From Oceanispirochaeta crateris (GTDB lineage Bacteria; Spirochaetota; Spirochaetia; DSM-2461): a DNA stretch of 64,000 nt. The stretch is taken from assembly GCF_008329965.1 (NCBI RefSeq), contig NZ_CP036150.1, positions 930,001 through 994,000 of the forward strand. Reading direction: 5' to 3'. The notes below the pieces were generated by a model. It was not told the origin of the DNA and searched no databases. It saw only the letters and a program-made list of their open reading frames with translations. Positions 5,805-15,662 of the stretch are shown piece by piece (positions within the stretch are counted from its first letter, which is position 1; the number at the start of each line of letters is the position of its first letter). Made by a program: the position numbers and the translations under genes.

Positions 5805-8603
5805 TTAATCCTTTTGGTTGAAGAATAGAGGGATGCTAACTAGCTGCAGGATGAGTGAGAACAGAAGACCTGAGCTGACCGTGAGGGAGAGGGCCGGCAG
5901 CATCCCCCCCGATTCATAAGGTCTAAAGAAGAGGGGTATGAGTCCGGCCAGGGTGGTCAACCCGGCTATCACTAACGTGGGGCTGCACAGTTTTATCCTC
6001 TCAATGACCTCAGTATATGAGGGTTTCTTCTTTGAGTAATCACCAAATATTACAAGGCCGTTATTAATCAGAAGTCCGGTGTTTAAAATCAATGAAAAGA
6101 AAACAGGAGACGATAGGGGCATTCCGGATATTTTTAGGGCTGCAAGGCTGACTAAGTGGCACAATAGAATCTGTGAAAACAGGTACAGGGGCAAAAAAAA
6201 TGATTCATAGAGAAAAAACAGCAATAGCAATAATAACATCAGTGAAATAAAGAGTGACTTGAATAAGCCTCTTATATAGTGTTGCTGAGCCCGTTCATTC
6301 TCTCCCCATTTCATTTTGATCCCCTCGGGTAAGGGGTTTTGGTTTAGAACCTGCTGGATTGTTTGAGAGAGGTTTTTCAGTTGACCGGTTTGTGCATCTG
6401 CCCGGTGAAGGAGTGAAAAACTGAGGCTCCTAAGACCATTTTCATGATAGATTACCCCATATGCCTTCTCATCAGAAAAATCTGTGAAGGATATAAGCGG
6501 CTCCACTGTATTGTTGGGAACCCTGAATCTTTTTAAATCCTGAAGACTCATCTCTTTGTCATCAGGATCAAATATATGAACATCATATACTCTCTGGTCC
6601 ATTTGTTTTAATCCGGGAGGAAACCACTTTCCGAGAACGGGCCTGTTTAAATGTAGATCGAGGATGGAAGCAAGCTGCCCGGGGCTTAGACTTCCAGCTT
6701 CGAATCTCTCTATTTTAGGTGTCAGCAACACGAGGGATGGCTGTTTTTTGTAGTGCTGAATGACTGGGTTTCCCGTGATAAGATGAAAAGATTTTGCGAG
6801 ATCTGAGGCCATTGCGTATAAGACCGATCTGTCATAACCTTCCAGAGAGATTACTGATTCAGCCCCATTGTCCCTACTTTGAAAATATAGAAACCCTTCA
6901 ATGCCTGAAAGGGTCCTCCTGATCTTCTGTATAAGATCATTTCGTTGCCTCTCATCTTTTAAACGGATATGAAAATTTGCTTTTTCATCCCTGTAACTAC
7001 TTGTATAGAATTCGGCATCATTCAAGTGGGACAGTTCTTCTTCAAAAAAGGACAGCTCTTCTATGATTTTATTTTTCCCAACACCTGCGGGGTACTCAAT
7101 GCTGAAATGCAAAGAAGGATCGGGAAGGGGGAATTCCTGTGTTACAGTGATGTTCTGAATGGACAAAATACAAATTATAAACAGTATGAAAAGGGCTATA
7201 CAGCTGATATATCTGAAATTGAACAATGGAATAAAGAGCCCCTCCAGGAGTTTTCTTCTGCTTTGTTTTCTTCCGGGATTTTTGATTTGAAGGATTCCAT
7301 TCATGATGATCAGAATGTAGAAGACCGAAAGGATCAGGCTGAAGCAAAGAGCTCCAATGAGTCCCGAATTTTGTATTTTTACTTCATAGGGGGCAAAGAG
7401 GAAGGATGTGAAAACCAGTAGGGTCGAGATCAGAGAAAAGATAATTGGACGAAAAGACCTTGATCTCCCTCTTTCCAGGTATATGACACCGCTGTCTATG
7501 ATCAGGCCTGTGGACAAGGCTAGTCCTGCCAGTACAAGAACATCGATCTCCCATCCAAATATACGAAATAGGGCGAGAGTTCCGGAGAGTGAAAAAGGAA
7601 TATTGAGGCAGAGTATGATGCTGCTTTTTATATCTCCTAAAAGTAAAAAGGTAATGCCCATAACAGAGATAAGTGAGAAGATCAGTATCTGAAGAATTTC
7701 CTTGAGAGCTTGTTCTATAAGCATCCCTTTGTCATATAAAATTTGTGTCCTACCGAGCTGGGTCCGGATGCTCCGAAGCTGTCGGCATAGAGAAATGGTA
7801 TTGGCATCGCCCGACTCTTTGATCCAAACCATCGGTTTTTCCTCGCCATTGACCCTGGACTGGATGGGCTGTATAGCATCACTCAGAACAATTTCCGAGA
7901 TGTCTCCCATGCACATTCCTCTTGTTATTTGCTGTTTGTAGAAATCATCTATGGATGAATACCGGAAATCAAGGAGCAGAAGTTTTTGGCCTTGAATTTC
8001 CAGGCATCCAGGAAGGTTTTCCCGGTTAAGAATCTGAGCCATTTCACCTGTTGTTAGATTTATGGAATGAAGCATATCCTGTTTGACCTGGATATTTACA
8101 TCCTTCTTCGGAACAACGCTAACATCTATCTGACCCACACCCTTTACCTGCTTGAACAGGGATTCTACTTTTTCCTCTGTTAGCCCGTATTCAGTTTGGA
8201 GTATGAAAACAGGCAAAGCATTGTTGTCATTTTTACTGATGCGTGGTTTTTGAGTCCTTTCTGGAAAATCCATTCTGTCCAGGATTTCCCTCAGTTCCAG
8301 ATAGCATTTACCAAGATTTGCATCATCATCCAGAAACAGTGTGATCTGGGATTGTTCATCTTCTGAACGCGATATCATTTTCTTTACATGGTTCATTCTC
8401 AATAGGTTCGATTCCAGAGGATTTGTTATAAGAGTTTCAATTTGGTCCTGCCAGACCCCTTTGAGTTCGATACTGATTGACAAAATCTTTCTTCCGCTTT
8501 GTGGGTAATATGAAAATTGAAGTTCTGCAATGATCAGGACAAATAGAAGAGACAGGGTCAGAAGCAGAAGGACCGCTCTGTTTCTATGTGCTGAATCAAT
8601 CAT
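5805..8603 (-). CDS. RND efflux permease, second of a pair
   Basis: A 932-residue inner-membrane RND permease with the usual layout: TM1 at residues 10-30, a large periplasmic loop to about 305, a block of five helices (about 310-440), TM7 near 465, a second periplasmic loop to about 780 and a final helix block. RND pumps use the proton gradient to move drugs, metals or lipids through an adaptor and a TolC channel. The TM4 proton relay reads STGLIIDSGVIYLE: one Asp remains where AcrB has two. It is shorter than AcrB (about 1050). The start overlaps the end of the first permease by eight bases, which implies coupled synthesis and possibly a heteromeric pump. Confidence 0.9.
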   Translation of the reverse strand: MIDSAHRNRAVLLLLTLSLLFVLIIAELQFSYYPQSGRKILSISIELKGVWQDQIETLITNPLESNLLRMNHVKKMISRSEDEQSQITLFLDDDANLGKCYLELREILDRMDFPERTQKPRISKNDNNALPVFILQTEYGLTEEKVESLFKQVKGVGQIDVSVVPKKDVNIQVKQDMLHSINLTTGEMAQILNRENLPGCLEIQGQKLLLLDFRYSSIDDFYKQQITRGMCMGDISEIVLSDAIQPIQSRVNGEEKPMVWIKESGDANTISLCRQLRSIRTQLGRTQILYDKGMLIEQALKEILQILIFSLISVMGITFLLLGDIKSSIILCLNIPFSLSGTLALFRIFGWEIDVLVLAGLALSTGLIIDSGVIYLERGRSRSFRPIIFSLISTLLVFTSFLFAPYEVKIQNSGLIGALCFSLILSVFYILIIMNGILQIKNPGRKQSRRKLLEGLFIPLFNFRYISCIALFILFIICILSIQNITVTQEFPLPDPSLHFSIEYPAGVGKNKIIEELSFFEEELSHLNDAEFYTSSYRDEKANFHIRLKDERQRNDLIQKIRRTLSGIEGFLYFQSRDNGAESVISLEGYDRSVLYAMASDLAKSFHLITGNPVIQHYKKQPSLVLLTPKIERFEAGSLSPGQLASILDLHLNRPVLGKWFPPGLKQMDQRVYDVHIFDPDDKEMSLQDLKRFRVPNNTVEPLISFTDFSDEKAYGVIYHENGLRSLSFSLLHRADAQTGQLKNLSQTIQQVLNQNPLPEGIKMKWGENERAQQHYIRGLFKSLFISLMLLLLLLFFLYESFFLPLYLFSQILLCHLVSLAALKISGMPLSSPVFFSLILNTGLLINNGLVIFGDYSKKKPSYTEVIERIKLCSPTLVIAGLTTLAGLIPLFFRPYESGGMLPALSLTVSSGLLFSLILQLVSIPLFFNQKD

Positions 8604-11483
8604 GTTTTTTAAAACATCTTATATAGAGGACCGGGATCAAAAACATCGTCAGAACTGCACCGGGAATCATGCCACCCAAAACGGCCAGGGGCATAGACAG
8701 TTGTGAATCACCACTTTTGAAGGATGTGATGATGATCGGGACTAAGGCAGCAATGGTCGTTAAGGCCGTAGCGCTAATTGGGCGAATCCGTTTTACCGAT
8801 GAGGTGAGTACAGGGGCTAAAGACTCACTCTTATAAGAGGAAACGAGAAGGATCGCCCCATTGACGATGGTGCCCTGCAGTATGAGGAGTCCCATAAAAG
8901 AGTAGAGGTTTAAACTTTGGTTAAAGAGTTTTAATATACCAAAACTTCCGGGAAGGGATAGGGGAATGGAGCAAAAAAGAAGAAGGGCCTTTGGGATCGA
9001 TCCCGATTGGATACCCAGTACGAGAAACATCAGAACCAGGGCAAACAGATAGAGTCTCATCAACTGTCCTTCTTCCCGATGGATGGTCTCGTTCATCTTT
9101 ATGTCTGTGGGAAGTGCGTCTTTCAGTCCTTTCATCTCTGTCTCATCCAAGCCTGGCTGGATTGCCAGGATCGGCCTCATATACAGTCTGTTCAATCTGT
9201 ACAATTCTGCAGAATTGGTCTTTTGTACTATTTTTCCCAGCTGTTCCAGCCTGATCCGGCTGGTTTCATTTTTGATTCCAATTTGAGCCAGGTCATCCCG
9301 GGTGCTGCGGTACTCTGTGGAGGCTCTCAGTAGAACCGGTGTTTTTTCATGATCATTGGACAGACGAATCTCTCCGGCTATTGAGCCTTGTATGTCCGCC
9401 GAGAGGGTTTTCAGTAGATCCATTCCTGCCAGTCCGGAGGCGTTCAGGCTCTCCTCATCAGCCATAAACTGGAAGACTGTCAAATGGCTGTTCTTCCGAT
9501 CTTCAAAACCCTCTTCCAGTGTATAGTCCTCTAAAAGCTCCCTCTCCTGACACAACAAGAGGCTGTCTATATCCATGTCACCTCTTAACAGAGATTCGAA
9601 CATGGACTGTTCTGCTTGGTAGTATTCCCCCGATGACAGGGACTTTTTAAACCCTCTTTCATCCACTTCTGAGTCGAATTGAATATGAATGTTGAGGTCA
9701 TGAAGGCTGCGCCCCGCCTCTGATCTCCCTTTCAGGCGGTCAACATCAAAACCGGACTCCAGATACAGTTGTTTGATCCTATGATTTGTCATCAGGGTCC
9801 TTATTTTTTCTTGAGCCGCTTTTTGCACCGTCTCAAAGTCCATATCCCTATCTAAAGTCATAGATAGAATTCCCTTCTCTGAATTTTCGTCTGGAAGAAT
9901 TTCAAGGGGAAGGCTGTGAAACAGAAGTACAGTGATGACAATCAATAAACATATGAAGATCCATAAGAGGCCTGTTTTCTTCACTGCTAAGGTTATGATT
10001 TTTTTGTAAACCCTCTGATCCTCTGTTTTACATTTTTCCTTCTTTTGTGGTTCACATAACAGGCTGAAACAGGCAGGGGTGAAGGAAAGGGAGACCGGGA
10101 GAGTCAGGATGACGGTCAGAAGGATTGTTACAATCAGATCATGGAATAAAACGGAGGTGATTCCCGGAACAAAAAGGGGCGGTAAAAAGACAATTATGGT
10201 CGTCAGGGCGGAGGTCAGTAGAGCCCGAAGGATGGTGGTTACTTTTCCTTCGGGCTGATTGATCTCTTCCAGAACGACAATATGCTGTCTGCAATGAGTC
10301 CGACGCTGACCACCATGCCCATTAAAGAGAGTGTGTTCAGCGAAATCTTGAGTAGGTGCATAAAAAAAAATACAAAGACCAGTGTGACCGGAATACTCAA
10401 GGATGTGATCAGGGGAATGAACGCTGTTCTGTAGAGTACAAAGAGAACGGCTGTTGCGGCTGCCAGTCCCCAAAAGAGGGTCATCAGCAGATTCTGGAAA
10501 GATTTTTTAATACTGGTACCTGATTCTTCCAGCAGAACAATTTCAAGACGGTCTTCGTACTCCTTCTGGAGTTCTGTAACACGATTTAAAATGGAGTCTA
10601 CAGCCTGTATGGTTCCCGATGAAGCCTTCTTGTAAAGGTCTAAGCCCATACCCGGTTTATCATCGAGTAAGAACAGGGATGTTGGTTCCTGGCAATCCAG
10701 GGAAAGGGAGGCAATATCCGAGATGGCTATCCCCCTCCCCGGAAAGGGGTGGAGATCTTTCAGTCCCTGAAGGCTTGAAAGACCTGTATCAATTTTTACA
10801 AGACGTTTAATTCCGGAGTCTGAAATTTCACCGATGCTCCGGCTGACCAGGTATCCGGAAAGCGCTTGCGAGCATTCATTCACGGTCAGGTTCATTGTTT
10901 CGAGTGAATTCATATCCAGATCGATGTGAACAACTGGTTTTCTAAGGCCCTTAAATTCAACAAGAGACACATCATCCAGCCATTGAAACTCTCCCCGAAT
11001 TTCGTTGTGAACGAGGTTGTAAAGTTCTTCAATTTTGTATTGCCCATGGGGTATGAGAGCCAGGGTCACGCAGGGCCTGTCGGATAAGTCGGATGTGTAG
11101 ACTACAGGCTTTTTCACTCCCTGGGGAAGTTGGGGATAGAGGGTATCTATGCTTTCACGGATCTCCACTGAGGCCTGTGATAGGTCGGCTTTCCAATCAA
11201 AGGTTAAGCTGACAGAACTTGTTCCTGCCTTGGATACGGAATTCATTGCTTTAATATCCCTGACCGTGGACAGTGCATTTTCCATGGGAATGGTAACAAG
11301 CTGTTCCATTTCTTCGGGAGGAAACCCCGAAAAGGCTGCCGCAATTCGTATTTCTGGTACTTTAAGTGCGGGAAGCTCCTCTCTAGGCAGTTCAAAAAAT
11401 GAGATGACACCAAAGAGAATCATCCCCGTCCAGGCCATGAGAACGGAAATAGGATGATCTTGGGCCCAGAGATGAAGGTTCAT
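8596..11483 (-). pseudogene. RND efflux permease, first of a pair, single-base frameshift
   Basis: Two frames add up to one permease of about 962 residues. The 5' frame (11483 to 10239) covers TM1, the first periplasmic loop with FSGFPPEEMEQLVTIPME, and TM2-TM4 up to VSVGLIADSI. The 3' frame resumes as IVVLEEINQPEGKVTT and continues with TM5 to TM12, ending FLIPVLYIRCFKKHD. The break is at about 10278-10285, where ATATTGTC would read correctly as ATAATTGTC. Both sides are otherwise intact, so this is a recent mutation or an assembly error. The stop and start overlaps with neighbours (ATGA at 11480-11483) are preserved. Confidence 0.85.
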
Positions 11484-12886
11484 GGCTGATTCACAGTCAT
11501 TGTCCAGGGATCTACCAGAGGATTGCCCAGGGTGTCCGTCAGAGATTCGGACAGGGAGAAGGTAATCACCCCGGGAAGTCCTGAATCAACAATATCCAGA
11601 TGGATTCTAATCAGACTTTCATTGGATGCGGGTATTCTCACAGGTTCCGGGTTGAGCGTTCCATGGTACAGTTCATATTCAGTCGGCACAAAACTCACAA
11701 CCGATGAATCGATGCCAAAGGCATCCATAAACGCAAATTGACTGATCTCTCCTGCGGGTGAGCGGGAAAAGAGAAAATCCAGGAAGGCCGTTGAAGAATC
11801 TATAGCCCCCAGAGCCGAGTTCAGACTCAGAATCTGAGGATTCCCGGTGGCACTGTCGGCGCAAAAAGACAAGGACAGTACTTCTGGAGGACGGCTTTTC
11901 TCACCATTTACCAAAAGAAGGAATTTCTCATCCATTATTGTCATCTCATAGTCGTACTCCCAATGGAGAGATTCAAAACGGAGGGTAAAATCCTGACAGT
12001 TGCTGTCCCATGTCACATTGTAAGGGGAGTCTGGAAGAAGGTTTATAAAATTGAGCCGTTCTTCTTCATTCAGGGGCTTATCCATATGCCCTGTAATCTC
12101 ATCATCTTTTTCCACACCCGGATGGATCTCTCCCGGGAGAAGAGGCGTTCCACTTGAGGTCAGGAGGAGATATTCCAGAACGGGATCTTCCCGTACGGGG
12201 ACTTTGTAAGAAAGATTCACATCTCTGTCCATCGGGTTCCCCCATGGGTCCATCAGGGATTTTGATATAGTCATATCGTATATTTCTCCCGGTTTAAAAT
12301 CTTCCAGAGGATGGAAAATGACCGAAGTATCCATCCATTGGAGGTAAAACTTCAAATTCGGGGATATTGAAAAAGCCTCTATGAAGCTCTGCTGATCCAG
12401 GGGCTCAGAAAACTCAAGGGTAAACTCTTGCCTGAGATCTGTAATGTTCGAACTGTCGGTGGGGAAGGCGCTTATAAAAAAGGGCGGGTCCTGGTCCTCT
12501 CCCGTAAAAAAATTTGCAGACCATTCATGAGGCAAGGAGTTGCCGTATCTGTCTTCGGCTGTATCTTGAAGATTCAGACGGTAAGATTTGTTCTCCTGAA
12601 ATCCCAGATAGGGCCGGAATCTCATTTTCTTTTCATCCCATGTAAAAAATCCTTGAATTTCAAGGGCATCCTCAGTTAGAGAAAAGGCCTTTTCACTGAG
12701 GTTTCTATCCATCTTTGTGGAAAAGATAAGACTCACTTCCTGAACTTGCGTTCCATCCTGAAACCCTTCTCCCGGAAACCAAGCTTCAACAACAGGGGTG
12801 TCCATATGCCTGAACTCTTCCATAAAACGGCAGTTCGTAAAGAAAGGGAGGCATAACATCAGGTACAAAAGGGGACTCCTTTTCAT
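11480..12886 (-). CDS. Ig-like domain lipoprotein, efflux-operon partner 2
   Basis: A 468-residue predicted lipoprotein: signal peptide MKRSPLLYLMLCLPFFTNC with the lipobox Cys at 19. The rest is beta-rich, with repeats of the bacterial Ig-like (Big_5/SbsA_N) kind, recognised by phrases such as VSLIFSTKMDRNLSEKAFSL, FTLEFSEPLDQQSFIEAFSI and the repeat ends DRYGNSLP, DPWGNPM and DTLGNPLVDP. At least three such units are visible. Big_5 domains occur on cell surfaces and in periplasmic scaffolds. It is a paralogue of its upstream neighbour; the ATG overlaps that gene's stop (ATGA) and its own stop overlaps the permease start. The role in efflux is unknown. Confidence 0.8.
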   Translation of the reverse strand: MKRSPLLYLMLCLPFFTNCRFMEEFRHMDTPVVEAWFPGEGFQDGTQVQEVSLIFSTKMDRNLSEKAFSLTEDALEIQGFFTWDEKKMRFRPYLGFQENKSYRLNLQDTAEDRYGNSLPHEWSANFFTGEDQDPPFFISAFPTDSSNITDLRQEFTLEFSEPLDQQSFIEAFSISPNLKFYLQWMDTSVIFHPLEDFKPGEIYDMTISKSLMDPWGNPMDRDVNLSYKVPVREDPVLEYLLLTSSGTPLLPGEIHPGVEKDDEITGHMDKPLNEEERLNFINLLPDSPYNVTWDSNCQDFTLRFESLHWEYDYEMTIMDEKFLLLVNGEKSRPPEVLSLSFCADSATGNPQILSLNSALGAIDSSTAFLDFLFSRSPAGEISQFAFMDAFGIDSSVVSFVPTEYELYHGTLNPEPVRIPASNESLIRIHLDIVDSGLPGVITFSLSESLTDTLGNPLVDPWTMTVNQP

Positions 12887-14334
12887 AAGGGGCCTATCCG
12901 AAAGAGCTGCCGGACCGGGGAGGGCAGAAAACTGCCTTCATCGTTGATAATTCCTCCTTCACCCCCGGGAAGTTCAATCATATAGTAGTATTCCTGCTCA
13001 TTGTCCGCATTGAAGCCATTGAAAAGAACAGTCATTGAATAATCGCTGCTCCAGGAAAATAATCCGGCCTGGGGACTGCCTCCGGAACTGAATATTTCAT
13101 AAATTTTAAGACTGTTCTGAACTTCCTGTTTTTCCCTGTCGCTGATGAAGGGCCTTGAAAAGGTAAAACGGAAGGTCAGACTGAAAGGGGAGACCGGGCC
13201 GGCCGGAAGATCATAAGAAGTATCAGAACTAAAATCATTGAGTGAGAAGCCCCCATAGGAAAGGCATTCCATACAGGTCAGGGCCAACTCTTCAAGATTG
13301 GGAGTAAAAATAAGAATAAAGTCGGAAGTCATCTGGATCCCTGTATTTCCTCGTGCCGATGTGGCGAGGCCGAGCCTGTACGACTGGGACATGACAAAGC
13401 GGTCTTCCGGAAGAAATATAAGATCTTCAATCCCTGGTCTTTGGGGGTCTTCTTGCCAGAAAAAATCACCCGCCAATGAAGGGCTGAGGGACAGAGCATT
13501 TTCTGTACTTATGTGATCCATGGCTTGTGAAAATCGGATTCTCAGGGCCTGATCCACAGCGAGGTTGGTCAAATCTGCTTCCAGAGATTCGAATCCTCCT
13601 GACAGGTCTCTGCTACAACTTCCCACAGACATGACCGAGGGGATATCAGTACCGTATTGGGCAAAAAAGGAGTGTTCATATCCGGCCAATAATGGATTAC
13701 CATCCTGGTCTTCTACATCCTTGGAGAACCTGAGGGTATAGGTCTCCAGGTTTTCCCATTTCTCCCGGGGGCTCACAAGCAGAGTCTGTTCGGACCATGT
13801 GGTCTCTACCTTTGTGTTCGGGCTGATACTGAATCCCCTGAGCAGGGTGGAATCCTCAACTTTCGATGAAAACAGGATTCCTATCTCGGTTTCTTCTGAG
13901 CCAAGCACTCCTGAGGAGGGGTGGACAGATAGGACTCTTAGGGGTGTCAGCTCTTTTTTGTCCCAATAGAAGGGAAGAGAACACTTGGATTCGGCGGTTT
14001 TCCCGTTACTAAAACGGTAAAAACCAATAATTTCCAGGCGGTACTCCAGGCCAGACACCGGCTCGGATAGGGGCTCAATCCAGAGGGTCTTCTCATCTTT
14101 CCATTGGAATCGGATATCCAGTTTTCCCTCATAATCTTTGATGCTTACAATATTTTCAACGGAATAATGATCTACACCCCGGGTAAAAATGATGCTCACA
14201 GGACTCCCGCCGGGCAGTACTTCATACTCCTTTGAGGGGGAAGAGATAAAATCTTGTTGCTGAGTCAGATCCACAAGTTTACAGCCCATAGAAACCAGGG
14301 CAAGGAAGCATATCGTTAGCCACCGACCTTTCAT
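12883..14334 (-). CDS. Ig-like domain lipoprotein, efflux-operon partner 1
   Basis: A 483-residue predicted lipoprotein with signal peptide MKGRWLTICFLALVSMGC and lipidated Cys 18. Ig-like (Big_5) repeats follow: VSIIFTRGVDHYSVENIVSI, TEIGILFSSKVEDSTLLRGF, LRIRFSQAMDHISTENALSL and a fourth, more divergent unit near residue 390. The motif QDGNPLL marks one repeat end. It lies between the adaptor and the second Ig-like protein with four-base ATGA overlaps on both sides, so the stoichiometry with the pump is probably tight. Possible jobs are substrate capture, a surface cap or an extension of the adaptor; none is shown by the sequence. Confidence 0.8.
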   Translation of the reverse strand: MKGRWLTICFLALVSMGCKLVDLTQQQDFISSPSKEYEVLPGGSPVSIIFTRGVDHYSVENIVSIKDYEGKLDIRFQWKDEKTLWIEPLSEPVSGLEYRLEIIGFYRFSNGKTAESKCSLPFYWDKKELTPLRVLSVHPSSGVLGSEETEIGILFSSKVEDSTLLRGFSISPNTKVETTWSEQTLLVSPREKWENLETYTLRFSKDVEDQDGNPLLAGYEHSFFAQYGTDIPSVMSVGSCSRDLSGGFESLEADLTNLAVDQALRIRFSQAMDHISTENALSLSPSLAGDFFWQEDPQRPGIEDLIFLPEDRFVMSQSYRLGLATSARGNTGIQMTSDFILIFTPNLEELALTCMECLSYGGFSLNDFSSDTSYDLPAGPVSPFSLTFRFTFSRPFISDREKQEVQNSLKIYEIFSSGGSPQAGLFSWSSDYSMTVLFNGFNADNEQEYYYMIELPGGEGGIINDEGSFLPSPVRQLFRIGPL

Positions 14335-15662
14335 CGGACCCTCACTTCCATTCCGTTCATCAGTGATTCAGGAGGACTCATGACAATATGATCACCCTCT
14401 GCCAGGCCGTCTAAGACGGGATATTTTCCATCTGCTTCTTCACCAAGGATTATTTTTTTAAGAAACACTATATTCCTGCGAATAACAAAGACAGAAGACG
14501 CGTCTCCACGGCTTAACGCTTCGTCTGGTATGACTATCTGCTCTTCGGGCTGACTCAACTGGATCTGTACTCTTACAAATTGTCCAATTTTAAAGGCAGC
14601 TTCACGATTGTCTATCATGACCCTTACCTCAGAGCTTCTGGATTCTTTTTGAATCCATGGGGAAATCCTGTGGATGTGACCCCAGTGTTCAAATCCATCC
14701 CGATCACTTAAAATACGAACTTCCTGACCAATTTTTATATTCAGCAGTTCCTTTTCGCTTAATTGGAGAATTGCCAATACACGGTCTATGGGATAGATCA
14801 TGTAAAGGGGCTGATCCTCCTGTGCTTTTTCACCTATATTCATATATTTTTTAGCGATGATGCCATCGATGGGAGCTCTGATCCGGCATTCATCCATGTA
14901 CAGTTCCAGAGTCTTTATCCTTGTTAAGGCTGCCTCCCATTCCGATCTGGCAAGCTGAGCCTCTGCTGTTTGGACCCTCGTGTTCAGCTCTATGAATAAA
15001 TTGATCCATTCATCCTGATCTTCCGGTAGTTTGAAACCTTCCTGGAGTAGGTCTTCCTCTCGGAATCCTATCTTCTTCATTTTGAGACTGTACTCCGATT
15101 GTTTTAAGGCCGTTTCTTTTTCCCTTGAGTTCAGTTCAACCGAAAGAAGCTCCTCTTCGGTGATTCCCCCGGCTTCAAAGAGCAGCTTTTTATTTTCTAG
15201 GATCGAGTGAATCCGGTGCAGATCCTCCCTCTTTTGTTCCAGGTCCAACTCGGCATTTTTTATGGTCAGAAAATGAGATTCCATGGTCCGCCTGCTGTCA
15301 TTCAATTTTTGATCCGCCAGAAGCAGTGCCGCATGTTTTGTGTCAATATCCGCCTTTGTCTCTTCCATCTGAAGTTCCAGCTTTCTAAAATCCAGGAGCG
15401 CCAATAGCTCACCTTCCTTAACGGGATCTCCCTCTTCAAAATACAGATCGTTTATGGTCTCTCCAAAAGTGGGTACAACATCCGCTTTATACAGGTAGCC
15501 GATGGTTCCATAGGTTCTGATCTCATTCTTTGTCAGCTCTTTTTGGCACACATATCCCTGTATCAGCGGCACTTCTTCCTGGGGATTCGATTCTTCGGGG
15601 ATTTTTTTATTACAACTGAAAGTGATCAAAAGGCAACAAAAGAGGAGCAGTTCCTGTTTCAT
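14331..15662 (-). CDS. RND periplasmic adaptor lipoprotein (HlyD/MFP family)
   Basis: A 443-residue membrane-fusion protein. After a signal peptide ending at the lipobox LITFSC (Cys 17) comes the first lipoyl half (NDLYFEEGDPVKEGELLALL), a long alpha-helical hairpin of about 130 residues, the second lipoyl half (RIRAPIDGIIAKKYMNIGE), a beta-barrel (ILQLSEKELLNIKIGQEVRI) and a C-terminal membrane-proximal domain (LDGLAEGDHIVMSP). It links the permeases to the TolC-like channel. The start ATG at 15662 overlaps the TolC stop as ATGA; an in-frame start six codons upstream is possible. Lipid anchoring replaces a membrane helix, as in AcrA. Confidence 0.9.
   Translation of the reverse strand: MKQELLLFCCLLITFSCNKKIPEESNPQEEVPLIQGYVCQKELTKNEIRTYGTIGYLYKADVVPTFGETINDLYFEEGDPVKEGELLALLDFRKLELQMEETKADIDTKHAALLLADQKLNDSRRTMESHFLTIKNAELDLEQKREDLHRIHSILENKKLLFEAGGITEEELLSVELNSREKETALKQSEYSLKMKKIGFREEDLLQEGFKLPEDQDEWINLFIELNTRVQTAEAQLARSEWEAALTRIKTLELYMDECRIRAPIDGIIAKKYMNIGEKAQEDQPLYMIYPIDRVLAILQLSEKELLNIKIGQEVRILSDRDGFEHWGHIHRISPWIQKESRSSEVRVMIDNREAAFKIGQFVRVQIQLSQPEEQIVIPDEALSRGDASSVFVIRRNIVFLKKIILGEEADGKYPVLDGLAEGDHIVMSPPESLMNGMEVRVR

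Noticed and set aside
5710-5808. 32-codon frame MNLIDPIDWIPVFD... before the efflux genes
   Set aside because: No ribosome-binding site, unknown sequence, and its end overlaps the converging permease gene.
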